Positions 19,554 through 25,412 of a stretch of DNA of 25,412 nucleotides are shown one piece after another. The notes under the pieces were generated by a model. The model was not told where the DNA came from. It saw only the letters and a list, made by a program, of their open reading frames with translations, and did not search any database. The stretch comes from a virus. Positions within the stretch are counted from its first letter, which is position 1. Each line of letters opens with the position of its first letter. The stretch is taken from the IMG/VR virus record IMGVR_UViG_3300046000_003092, positions 1 to 25,412 of that record, one strand, 5' to 3'. Made by a program: the position numbers and the translations under genes.

Positions 19554-19597
19554 TTACATTTCCTTTGTTTTGTGTTGCAATAAGAACAAATATTCTG

Positions 19598-19626
19598 TTG
19601 ACATACGTATAAAGATGTAATACATT
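19598..19626 (+). promoter_or_regulatory. Rightward sigma-70-like promoter of the recombination module
   Basis: TTGACA (19598-19603), a 17-bp spacer and TACATT (19621-19626) lie 22 nt before the ATG at 19649. The -35 and spacer length match the rightward promoter at 5985. Confidence 0.7.
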
Positions 19627-19648
19627 ACTTGAAAAGGGAGAAATATAC

Positions 19649-19825
19649 ATGAAAGATTACGCTGAATCATTGGTAAATGCCAGAGAATTCCTACGCAGAA
19701 CCGAAGATTGTCTTCTGGCAAACAATCATATGGGCGCTTATCACTATGCCATGCAATCATTTCGGGAGACAGAAGACTTGCTGGATTACTGCCTTGAAAA
19801 GACCAAAGATCTAAAGAATTGCTAA
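19649..19825 (+). CDS. Small helical hypothetical protein, 58 aa
   Basis: The product (MKDYAESLVNAREFLRRTED...) is all-helical and charged, ending LDYCLEKTKDLKNC. AAGGGAGAAATATAC precedes ATG 19649, and its stop overlaps the next start (TAATG). It is the first gene after the TTGACA promoter. No family recognised. Confidence 0.7.
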   Translation: MKDYAESLVNAREFLRRTEDCLLANNHMGAYHYAMQSFRETEDLLDYCLEKTKDLKNC

Positions 19826-20292
19826 TGAGAGTTAACTTAAGCACATCAGAACTGTTTGTTTGCCGAATGCTTGGGATGATGCGTAGATCAACAGCCATGA
19901 ACCGTGTTGGCGATCAACAGATGGGAGATCAAGACACATGGGCTATTGATATAGACGGGGTAGTTGGGGAATTTTGTGTAGCCAAGGCATTAAATCTTTG
20001 CCCAGATTTCAGCGTCAGCGTTAGAAGTGGTGGCTCAGATCTAATTACTCATAATAAGCAAACAGTTGATGTAAAAACAACAAGGGTAAAAAGCGGAAAA
20101 TTATTGGCTACCTTAAAGAAAGCAGATTCCTCATGCGACTTGTACTACCTTGTGATAGTTGACGATTTTGGTGGCAATTTAGTTGGATACATAAATAAAG
20201 AAAAGTTATTTGTGGAAGAAAATAAAAAGGATATTGGTCATGGAATTGGTTACATCATGAATCAAGATCAATTAAACAGGGTGGAGTTATGA
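19825..20292 (+). CDS. PD-(D/E)XK nuclease-fold protein
   Basis: The 155-aa product from ATG 19825 has the restriction-endonuclease-like core: DIDGVVGEFCVAKAL (E49), GGSDLI (D72) and QTVDVKTTRV (D82, K84), followed by a beta-strand YYLVIVDD. This matches E...D-X(n)-D/E-X-K. Small phage proteins of this type may trim, nick or resolve DNA. It heads the recombination module and overlaps the next gene by ATGA. The start is chosen for its 1-nt overlap with the previous stop. Confidence 0.8.
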   Translation: MRVNLSTSELFVCRMLGMMRRSTAMNRVGDQQMGDQDTWAIDIDGVVGEFCVAKALNLCPDFSVSVRSGGSDLITHNKQTVDVKTTRVKSGKLLATLKKADSSCDLYYLVIVDDFGGNLVGYINKEKLFVEENKKDIGHGIGYIMNQDQLNRVEL

Positions 20293-20453
20293 GAAAAGGT
20301 TGGAAGACCCGTATAGATGAACGCAGATACTTTGAAGAAAAGAAAAAAGAGCAAGAAGAATTTGCCATGATGCGTCAGTTTATGCAACAGAAGATGGAGC
20401 ATGACATTCAAATGAAATTACAGGAGATGAGGGGAAACAATGAACTTAACTGA
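20289..20453 (+). CDS. Small charged helical protein, 54 aa
   Basis: The product (MRKGWKTRIDERRYFEEKKK...) is highly charged with many Met and Gln, probably one long helix. It starts by ATGA overlap with the nuclease gene and its end overlaps the membrane protein gene by 14 nt. No family. Confidence 0.6.
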   Translation: MRKGWKTRIDERRYFEEKKKEQEEFAMMRQFMQQKMEHDIQMKLQEMRGNNELN

Positions 20454-20577
20454 ACTAATCAAAGACTTTGGTCGCTGGCTTTTGCTAGTAAGCATGGCTA
20501 TGTTTGCCATTGTTCTTGCAGGATTCTGCCTTAAGTTTTTCTACAACGTGTTTATGTTGGGCTGGAGATTACTGTGA
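20440..20577 (+). CDS. Small single-pass membrane protein, 45 aa
   Basis: The product has a short charged start (MNLTELIKDFGRW) and a hydrophobic stretch (LLLVSMAMFAIVLAGF, about 14-29), ending VFMLGWRLL. GGGGAAACA precedes the ATG. The end overlaps the GTG start of the exonuclease gene. It shares a membrane helix followed by GWR with the protein at 24717. Confidence 0.65.
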   Translation: MNLTELIKDFGRWLLLVSMAMFAIVLAGFCLKFFYNVFMLGWRLL

Positions 20578-21446
20578 AAATAACAAACAAATTTAATTTG
20601 CCTCAGACATTTGTAAATGTCCTGAGCAGACCGACATACACTAAGGGTAAGGCACATCTGTCCGTTACCGAGTTAATAAATAGCCCACGCATTGTCCAAC
20701 TCAAAAACACTTACTATGACCAACTGGAAGAGGATGTTGCTGATAAAGTGTGGGCTATCTTTGGAACTGCTATCCATGCTGTATTAGAACTTGGCAAGGA
20801 CGAAAACCACATCATCGAGCAACGACTCCATGCCGAGTTAGATGGGTGGAACATATCGGGTGCGGTAGACTTACAGCGCATAGAACCTGACGGCATCATT
20901 GTTTCTGACTACAAAACCACGGGTGCGTGGGGCGTCATGAACGAGAAGATTGAATGGGAACAGCAGTTAAATATCTACGCATGGCTAGTAGAAAGAGTTA
21001 AAAAAACTCCCGTAAAAAAGGTGGAGATCATAGCCATCATTAGGGATTGGAGTAGACGAGATGCTCAGACGAAGGAAGGATATCCAGAGGCGCCTATCAA
21101 GGTCATTGATGTTCCGCTTTGGTCTTATAAAGAACGTGAGAATTTTATTAAGGAAAGAATCCGTTTACATTCCGATGCGCTTTTTGCTTCCGAGACAGGG
21201 GAAGATCTGCCTGTCTGCACACCTGAGCAAATGTGGGAGAAGGCGACTTATTACGCTATACGCAAGACTGGTGGGAAACGTGCGACCGCCGTCTGCGACA
21301 CGCAAGAAGATGCCGATAAGAAACTATCGGAACTTGGCAACGGTTACGAAGTAGAAGTGCGATTAGGAGAGAGGACTCGCTGTGCAAACTTCTGTTTAGT
21401 AAGGGACTTCTGCGATCAGTGGAAGAATTTTAATCAAGGAGAATGA
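20574..21446 (+). CDS. RecB/Cas4-like PD-(D/E)XK exonuclease
   Basis: The 290-aa product, starting at GTG 20574, has GTAIHAVLE (H68), SGAVDLQ (D99), VSDYKTTG (D112, K114) and EQQLNIYAW (Q131), the motif order of the PDDEXK_1/RecB nuclease family. Near the C-terminus RCANFCLVRDFC (C270, C274, C280) with C215 or C241 upstream could form a Cas4/AddB-like Fe-S or zinc site. It probably resects DNA ends to give the single strands used by the ERF annealer two genes downstream. The GTG overlaps the preceding stop. Confidence 0.88.
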   Translation: MKITNKFNLPQTFVNVLSRPTYTKGKAHLSVTELINSPRIVQLKNTYYDQLEEDVADKVWAIFGTAIHAVLELGKDENHIIEQRLHAELDGWNISGAVDLQRIEPDGIIVSDYKTTGAWGVMNEKIEWEQQLNIYAWLVERVKKTPVKKVEIIAIIRDWSRRDAQTKEGYPEAPIKVIDVPLWSYKERENFIKERIRLHSDALFASETGEDLPVCTPEQMWEKATYYAIRKTGGKRATAVCDTQEDADKKLSELGNGYEVEVRLGERTRCANFCLVRDFCDQWKNFNQGE

Positions 21447-21447
21447 T

Positions 21448-21630
21448 ATGAAAACACGTCAAGAAATGATTTATGACCTTATGTTGGCTTTAGCACCAAA
21501 TTTTCAAGCTATGTATGACGATTGCATAAAGGATGGTGGATACAAACATAAGGAGGCTTTTGAAAGCACAGTAGAAGAAATTTTTATGAGAGCCGAAAAA
21601 TTGGCAGATGCGTATATTGAGGAGAATTAA
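21448..21630 (+). CDS. Small hypothetical between exonuclease and ERF genes
   Basis: The 60-aa product (MKTRQEMIYDLMLALAPNFQ...) is helical with the look of a small partner protein. AAGGAGAATGAT precedes the ATG, and its stop overlaps the ERF start (TAATG). No family recognised. Confidence 0.75.
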   Translation: MKTRQEMIYDLMLALAPNFQAMYDDCIKDGGYKHKEAFESTVEEIFMRAEKLADAYIEEN

Positions 21631-22310
21631 TGAGCGTATATAAAAAATTACAAGAAGCCCGTGTAAGGCTTCACAATACAAAACTGAATAAGTCGGGCAA
21701 GAACTCCTACGCAAAGTTTAGTTACTTTGAGTTGGGAGATTTTGTCCCGCAAGTTACTTCGATCTTCAATGACTTAGGTTTGTGTGGGGTGGTATCTTTT
21801 ACCCAAGATACTGCTTACCTTACAGTTCATAATGCTGATGGGGAGAAGGATGACTTTGTTACCTTTACATCCCCAATGGTCTTTGCCAGTATGGATAAGA
21901 CTCAGCCCATTCAGAACCTAGGTAGCACTCATACTTATTTGCGCCGTTACTTATGGTTAATGTGCATGGAGATAACTGAGAACGACATTGTAGATGCTAG
22001 TGAACCTAAGAACCATGAGCCAAGTCTTGCACCGCCATTTAAACCTATTGCGCCTAAAGCAAAGGTACATACCAAACTGGATGGAGAGCCAGGTGATTGG
22101 CAACTAAAGGTAGATGGTGTTGAGAATCTACCAGCAGTTGTCGGTGCGGTCGAGTTGATGTTGACCTTGGTAAAAAAGGAAGAAGACATTAAATCAATCT
22201 TCCAAAAGAACCGCAACATCTTTGACGCTATGAAGACCGAGTATCCAAAAGATTACGAAGATGTATTGACTAGATTTAAACAAGCAAAAGAAAACTTAAC
22301 GAAGGAGTAA
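21630..22310 (+). CDS. erf: ERF-family single-strand annealing protein
   Basis: The 226-aa product has the ERF signature: KKLQEARVRLHNTKLNKSGK, then FSYFELGDFVPQVTSIFNDL, a beta-rich FTSPMVFASM and IQNLGSTHTYLRRYLWL (about 95-112), ending in END followed by DA. ERF proteins anneal complementary single strands in phage recombination (P22 Erf). The C-terminal third is variable. GAGGAGAAT precedes the ATG. Its partners are the upstream exonuclease and the downstream SSB-like protein. Confidence 0.92.
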   Translation: MSVYKKLQEARVRLHNTKLNKSGKNSYAKFSYFELGDFVPQVTSIFNDLGLCGVVSFTQDTAYLTVHNADGEKDDFVTFTSPMVFASMDKTQPIQNLGSTHTYLRRYLWLMCMEITENDIVDASEPKNHEPSLAPPFKPIAPKAKVHTKLDGEPGDWQLKVDGVENLPAVVGAVELMLTLVKKEEDIKSIFQKNRNIFDAMKTEYPKDYEDVLTRFKQAKENLTKE

Positions 22311-22312
22311 GC

Positions 22313-22582
22313 ATGGCATACGAACAGAAACCCAATACGGGTGCGTTTTTTATTAACAAAAAGCAAACAGGAAACCAACCTAATCTGCGTGGCTCTGTCC
22401 ATGTAGACAAGGTGTTATTAGAAAACCTGATTAACCAAAGCAAAGGTGATCTTGTGGAGATTGCCGTGGCTGGTTGGAATCAAAAGTCTAAGGCAGGAGA
22501 TCCTTATATTTCGCTTGCAGTATCTGAGCCATATAAGAAAGAAGAACAATCAACAGGGGAGAAACAACCATGGGAAGTGTAA
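22313..22582 (+). CDS. Putative small ssDNA-binding (OB-fold-like) protein
   Basis: The 89-aa product begins MAYEQKPNTGAFFINKKQTG, then NLRGSVHVDK, VEIAVAGWNQKSKAGDPYIS and LAVSEPYK. The MAYEQKxNxGxxFxN start and WxxxSKAGxxYxSL strand resemble small phage proteins that probably adopt an OB fold (DUF736-like). Position directly after ERF supports an SSB role, which is inferred. AAGGAGTAAGC precedes the ATG. Confidence 0.7.
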   Translation: MAYEQKPNTGAFFINKKQTGNQPNLRGSVHVDKVLLENLINQSKGDLVEIAVAGWNQKSKAGDPYISLAVSEPYKKEEQSTGEKQPWEV

Positions 22583-23016
22583 GACGTGGACGACCTATTG
22601 GGTCTAAGAACAAACCAAAGGTTAAGACTGTGCGCCTCACCAATACTCAAATAGCGCTTGGTAAAAAGTTGGGCGTGTCTCCTGAGCAGTACGCAAAATC
22701 ACTTATTAAAATAGAGAAACAAGAAAAAGCTTCTTTAGCTAGAAAGAAACGTGCCTCAATTAAAAAAGTGGATTGGGAGAAACTTTCTAAAGAATTACAT
22801 GAGTCTCTTAAAAGTCAAATAAAAGAAAACGAACAGCACCATAAATGGTGCTTGGAGTGGAGGGAAAAGTTTGACAAACTAGAGGCTGAACATAAGAAAG
22901 AAGTTGAAGAATTAAATAAGCAGTTACATCAATCTTCTATTCGTGCTTATAAGTTAAAAGGCATTGTCGAGTATTTGGAGGATCAAATTGAACACAATTC
23001 AATTCGAAGCAATTAA
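22570..23016 (+). CDS. AT-hook-like, coiled-coil protein
   Basis: The 148-aa product begins MGSVRRGRPIGSKNKPKVKT, with RGRP as in AT-hook DNA-binding motifs and a basic tail. From about 65 to 145 it is a long coiled coil with EKFDKLEAEHKKEVEELNKQ. It starts 13 nt before the end of the previous gene. A DNA-bridging role is possible. A sequence- or nucleoid-binding function is inferred from composition only. Confidence 0.7.
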   Translation: MGSVRRGRPIGSKNKPKVKTVRLTNTQIALGKKLGVSPEQYAKSLIKIEKQEKASLARKKRASIKKVDWEKLSKELHESLKSQIKENEQHHKWCLEWREKFDKLEAEHKKEVEELNKQLHQSSIRAYKLKGIVEYLEDQIEHNSIRSN

Positions 23017-23413
23017 GACCGCTTTAAGGCAGACAAAGGATGGCTATGGCTTATCGTTAGCAGTCCATCCAGACGATCTGCCAGAAGACTTAATGCGTGA
23101 CTTTGTAGGCTCTAGGTACATGGTAGTAATGGTGCGGATTGGAGACAACGAGCAACCAGTCAACCGTGAACTAGAGTTTCCAGGAGACCATGCGGTAAAG
23201 ATGGCTGGCATGATGTGCAGAGATCCTGAGTTTTGGAAGTGGGTTGGTCAGAATGCAGTATTGCCACAAGATATTAATTCTGAAAAAAAATGTGCATCAT
23301 GGTTAGCAGATTACTTAAACATACAATCTCGCAAGGAATTGAAGGAAAAAGAAACAGTTAGAGAAGAATTTAATAAATTACGGAAATCATTTGAGATTTG
23401 GAAGAAATCATGA
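22988..23413 (+). CDS. Hypothetical protein with TTG start
   Basis: The 141-aa product starts at TTG 22988, 7 nt after GGAGG, giving MNTIQFEAIKTALRQTKDGY. The ORF extends upstream to 22964 but lacks a ribosome site there. It contains LAVHPDDLPEDLMRDFVGSR, a VVMVRIGDNEQPVNRELEFP strand region and a helical C-terminus. I recall similar proteins in recombination modules of phages but no function. Confidence 0.7.
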   Translation: MNTIQFEAIKTALRQTKDGYGLSLAVHPDDLPEDLMRDFVGSRYMVVMVRIGDNEQPVNRELEFPGDHAVKMAGMMCRDPEFWKWVGQNAVLPQDINSEKKCASWLADYLNIQSRKELKEKETVREEFNKLRKSFEIWKKS

Positions 23414-23694
23414 CAGATAAGAAATTAGTGCCATACAACCTTTACTTATACACAGAACACGTGGATAAGTTAAAGAAGATGGCTGGGCAACGGAAGGCTT
23501 CTAGTCTTATCCGTGATGCCGTATCCATGATGCTAGATGGCAAGGACGAATACACGGCTGGGTATAACCGTGCGCTTAAGGATGCAGTCTCAGTTATAGA
23601 TTCATGCAAAGAGATTGAGCATATTGCGGTGCGTGGTAAATACCTAGCGAATATTTTGGCTGATGGTATTAACGCCATGGAGAAAACAAAATGA
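23410..23694 (+). CDS. Ribbon-helix-helix DNA-binding protein
   Basis: The 94-aa product from ATG 23410 has LVPYNLYLYTEHVDKLKKMA, then GQRKASSLIRDAVSMMLDG, the strand-helix-helix layout of CopG/Arc/MetJ-type proteins. The C-terminus adds a helix (ALKDAVSVIDSCKEIEHIAV). It may autoregulate this module. It overlaps both neighbours by ATGA. Confidence 0.75.
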   Translation: MTDKKLVPYNLYLYTEHVDKLKKMAGQRKASSLIRDAVSMMLDGKDEYTAGYNRALKDAVSVIDSCKEIEHIAVRGKYLANILADGINAMEKTK

Positions 23695-23861
23695 CCGATG
23701 AAGATCGTAGAGATTGTTTTGCATTTATGCTGACAGTTGGGTTTGCTATGAAAGGTGAAGTAAATCCAAAAGCAATATGGGAAATAGCAGATATGCTTGT
23801 TGAAGCCCGTGATGAAAAGCCTGAAATGGGTATTAAAACTGTGCGTAAGGGAAGAAAGTAA
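23691..23861 (+). CDS. Small hypothetical, 56 aa
   Basis: The product (MTDEDRRDCFAFMLTVGFAM...) has a helical body with AIWEIADMLVEARDE and a basic tail. It starts by ATGA overlap and its stop overlaps the next start (TAATG). No family recognised. Confidence 0.65.
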   Translation: MTDEDRRDCFAFMLTVGFAMKGEVNPKAIWEIADMLVEARDEKPEMGIKTVRKGRK

Positions 23862-24214
23862 TGTTAAAGACAACATCAATTCGTAAGTCTATGGATGGGA
23901 TAAGCGCTATGACTAATAGTTGCTTTCCAATCGGACCAAAAAGTTCTACAAAAAGAGATTGGATTAGGGATAAAGATCTTTATCTTGGGCATATTAGTGG
24001 CATAGAACGAATAGTAACTCCAGTCTATATAGCGACCGATATGAAGAAAACCGCATATCTTATGGATGCAGTAACGGGAACTTTATATCGACCAAGAGAT
24101 GGTAAATGTATGACGTCTGACAGGTTGGTTTTAAATAAGTATGAACAGGTAGAAGGTCTTGACAAACGTCTAATGAAAGTTAAAAGCGAACAATTTTCAA
24201 GAGGTGACGAATGA
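23861..24214 (+). CDS. Hypothetical protein
   Basis: The 117-aa product (MLKTTSIRKSMDGISAMTNS...) contains a beta-rich part TPVYIATDMKKTAYLMDAVT and is Lys-rich. AAGGGAAGAAAGTA precedes ATG 23861. No family recognised. Confidence 0.65.
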   Translation: MLKTTSIRKSMDGISAMTNSCFPIGPKSSTKRDWIRDKDLYLGHISGIERIVTPVYIATDMKKTAYLMDAVTGTLYRPRDGKCMTSDRLVLNKYEQVEGLDKRLMKVKSEQFSRGDE

Positions 24215-24432
24215 AAGATACCCCATATAACAACGGAAAGATTAAGATAGGTAGCGAAGTGTATCTTAACAAGTTGGTTAACCCGCCATACATTGAATAT
24301 GATGAAGATATGTTGGAGTTACAAAGCTACCTTATCCATGACCCACGCATACTAAACAAAGAGTATTGGCTTAAACGGGTATACATTATGTTTCTTCTTT
24401 TTGTTTTGACTGTACTCTTAATGGCAAATTAA
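24211..24432 (+). CDS. Small protein with C-terminal membrane anchor
   Basis: The 73-aa product has a hydrophilic N-terminal 53 residues and a C-terminal hydrophobic helix (VYIMFLLFVLTVLLMAN, 57-73), as in tail-anchored proteins. AGAGGTGACGA precedes the ATG, which overlaps the previous stop as ATGA. Function unknown. Confidence 0.7.
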   Translation: MKDTPYNNGKIKIGSEVYLNKLVNPPYIEYDEDMLELQSYLIHDPRILNKEYWLKRVYIMFLLFVLTVLLMAN

Positions 24433-24433
24433 T

Positions 24434-24736
24434 ATGAACCCAAAAGGAAAAAAAGTAAGAGACAAAAAGCTGACCTCAAGAGATTGGGAAAGGATGGCAG
24501 CATATGGCTATGGCTTCTTCTATGGGAAGTCGGGCTATGAACTAGATGCTCCTTGGCATTACGAAGACCCTGACTATAAATATGTAGTGCAAGGGTTTAT
24601 GGATGGACATCAACTTTTTTGTGAATATGGCGTGGAAGACAGTTATGTAGACTATAACTTTGACATACCTGAAGATGAGGGTGGTAAATATGTGCATATA
24701 GATATGGGGGAAGAAAATGATAGTCACCATACTTAA
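24434..24736 (+). CDS. Hypothetical acidic protein
   Basis: The 100-aa product has a basic start (KGKKVRDKKLTSRDWERMAA) and an acidic Tyr-rich rest (YGYGFFYGKSGYELDAPWHY). No strong Shine-Dalgarno lies before ATG 24434, and coupling with the previous gene is probable. Its last 20 nt overlap the next gene. Confidence 0.65.
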   Translation: MNPKGKKVRDKKLTSRDWERMAAYGYGFFYGKSGYELDAPWHYEDPDYKYVVQGFMDGHQLFCEYGVEDSYVDYNFDIPEDEGGKYVHIDMGEENDSHHT

Positions 24737-24890
24737 TATGTTCGCTTTGTTCGTGGCTACCTGTGCGGTGCTGATCTTTGCCGTAGTCTTTGCGTTCTTT
24801 CTGTTCATTATGTATGCCTGTATACACATTGGCTGGAGAGAGATCAAAGGGATGCCGTTGTCTGAGTTATGGGAGAGGATTCAGAAATGA
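24717..24890 (+). CDS. Small membrane protein, 57 aa
   Basis: The product begins with a hydrophobic stretch (FALFVATCAVLIFAVVFAFF, 9-28, extended to about 35) followed by GWREIKGMPLSELWERI. One long or two short membrane helices are possible. ATG 24717 follows GGGGGAAGAAA. Together with the genes at 20440 and 24211 it makes three small membrane proteins in this module. Confidence 0.65.
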   Translation: MIVTILNMFALFVATCAVLIFAVVFAFFLFIMYACIHIGWREIKGMPLSELWERIQK

Positions 24891-25093
24891 AACGTACGCA
24901 TACCCCACAAGATGTAGAAAAAATACAAAATTGTTGGAAAAAAGTGAGCATACGAACAGTTGAAAATACTATTGGGCTGGCACGTAGTGTCGCTAATGGA
25001 ACAACCAAATTTCCTTTTCTTGGTTATTGTGCAGACCTAATGGAAAAGATGCTAGAAGAGATTAAACAAGCAAGAAAGGCACAAGAGAAATGA
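24887..25093 (+). CDS. Small helical hypothetical protein
   Basis: The 68-aa product from ATG 24887 (MKRTHTPQDVEKIQNCWKKV...) is helical with a basic C-terminus. GGGAGAGGATTCAGAA precedes the ATG and the start overlaps the previous stop (ATGA). No family recognised. Confidence 0.65.
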   Translation: MKRTHTPQDVEKIQNCWKKVSIRTVENTIGLARSVANGTTKFPFLGYCADLMEKMLEEIKQARKAQEK

Positions 25094-25412
25094 CATTTCT
25101 AGTAGCTAACATACCCCCAGTCAAATGCTTTGTGCGTAGAGAGTTTCTTTACAACCACGAGAAGGGGCATGGGGAACTAGAGCCATGCGTATGGATGACT
25201 GCTAAGGCAATCAAGGGGCAAGCGTTTCGTATCGAATCGATGCTGACCAACTACGGGGCGTTGTACGACAAGCTACCAATCCATGCCTATGTATGGAAAG
25301 AGGTAGCCGAGCCGTTGCCGTTAGACCACCTACAGATATGGGACTGCCTGTCTTACGACATGGCGGTGATTGAGAAGTCAAACTTACGGGGTCTGAAGGT
25401 TAAGTTCTTTGG
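25090..25412 (+). CDS. Hypothetical protein, 3' end outside the window
   Basis: At least 107 residues are present from ATG 25090 (MTFLVANIPPVKCFVRREFL...), overlapping the previous stop by ATGA. The visible part has LEPCVWMTAKAIKGQAFRIE and LPLDHLQIWDCLSYDMAVIE, well-folded in appearance. It resembles conserved proteins of unknown function in some phages. The gene continues past 25412. Confidence 0.75.
   Translation, partial: MTFLVANIPPVKCFVRREFLYNHEKGHGELEPCVWMTAKAIKGQAFRIESMLTNYGALYDKLPIHAYVWKEVAEPLPLDHLQIWDCLSYDMAVIEKSNLRGLKVKFF

Noticed and set aside
23442-23879. Minus-strand open frame of 145 codons in the recombination module
   Set aside because: It lies opposite three coupled plus-strand genes with good start signals and its composition is hydrophobic shadow sequence.

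Overview
The window is part of a tailed double-stranded DNA phage genome (Caudoviricetes). It carries a terminase large subunit, a terminase small subunit, a portal protein, a phage co-chaperonin, an ERF-type annealing protein with an exonuclease, a TOPRIM primase and an SF2 helicase, plus about 45 very small, tightly packed genes. Base composition is moderately AT-rich and Shine-Dalgarno sequences are GGAG-like. Several small-protein families resemble those I recall from phages of Gram-negative bacteria, so a proteobacterial, perhaps aquatic, host is likely; that is inference. No integrase, tRNA or CRISPR array was seen.

Layout. (1) 1-5804, leftward: late packaging and head module, read from right to left as terminase small subunit, two small proteins, terminase large subunit, portal, a small protein, a GroES-like co-chaperonin and the first codons of another gene. 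(2) 5805-6061: divergent promoter region. (3) 6062-14126, rightward: an array of about 30 small, mostly unknown genes, often overlapping by 4 or 8 nt, with one internal promoter/palindrome gap at 8251-8339. (4) 14069-19553, leftward: a nuclease-like protein, an AlpA-type regulator, a 368-nt non-coding stretch, a sigma-region-4-like HTH protein, two out-of-frame overlapping small genes, a ParB-like protein, an SF2 helicase, a PAPS-reductase-like protein and a TOPRIM primase. (5) 19554-19648: second divergent promoter. (6) 19649-25412, rightward: a PD-(D/E)XK nuclease, a RecB/Cas4-like exonuclease, ERF, an SSB-like candidate, DNA-binding small proteins and several small membrane proteins; the last gene runs off the window.

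How it fits together. Module 6 looks like a Red-like single-strand annealing recombination system (exonuclease, annealer, putative SSB). Module 4 looks like replication and its control. Module 3 is probably early host take-over and accessory functions. Module 1 packages DNA and starts head assembly.

The most unusual region is 18476-18875. A good leftward promoter (TTGCAT, 17 bp, TATACT) starts a leader of about 315 nt that can fold into several stems. The last stem holds the Shine-Dalgarno sequence of the sigma-like gene in its loop and the GTG start codon in its arm. An upstream segment is complementary to that loop and is itself part of a competing hairpin. Two palindromes lie just upstream of the promoter; one, GTGGAAACGTTTCCAC, has the form of a LacI/GalR-family operator and is repeated exactly inside the terminase small subunit gene 13.8 kb away.
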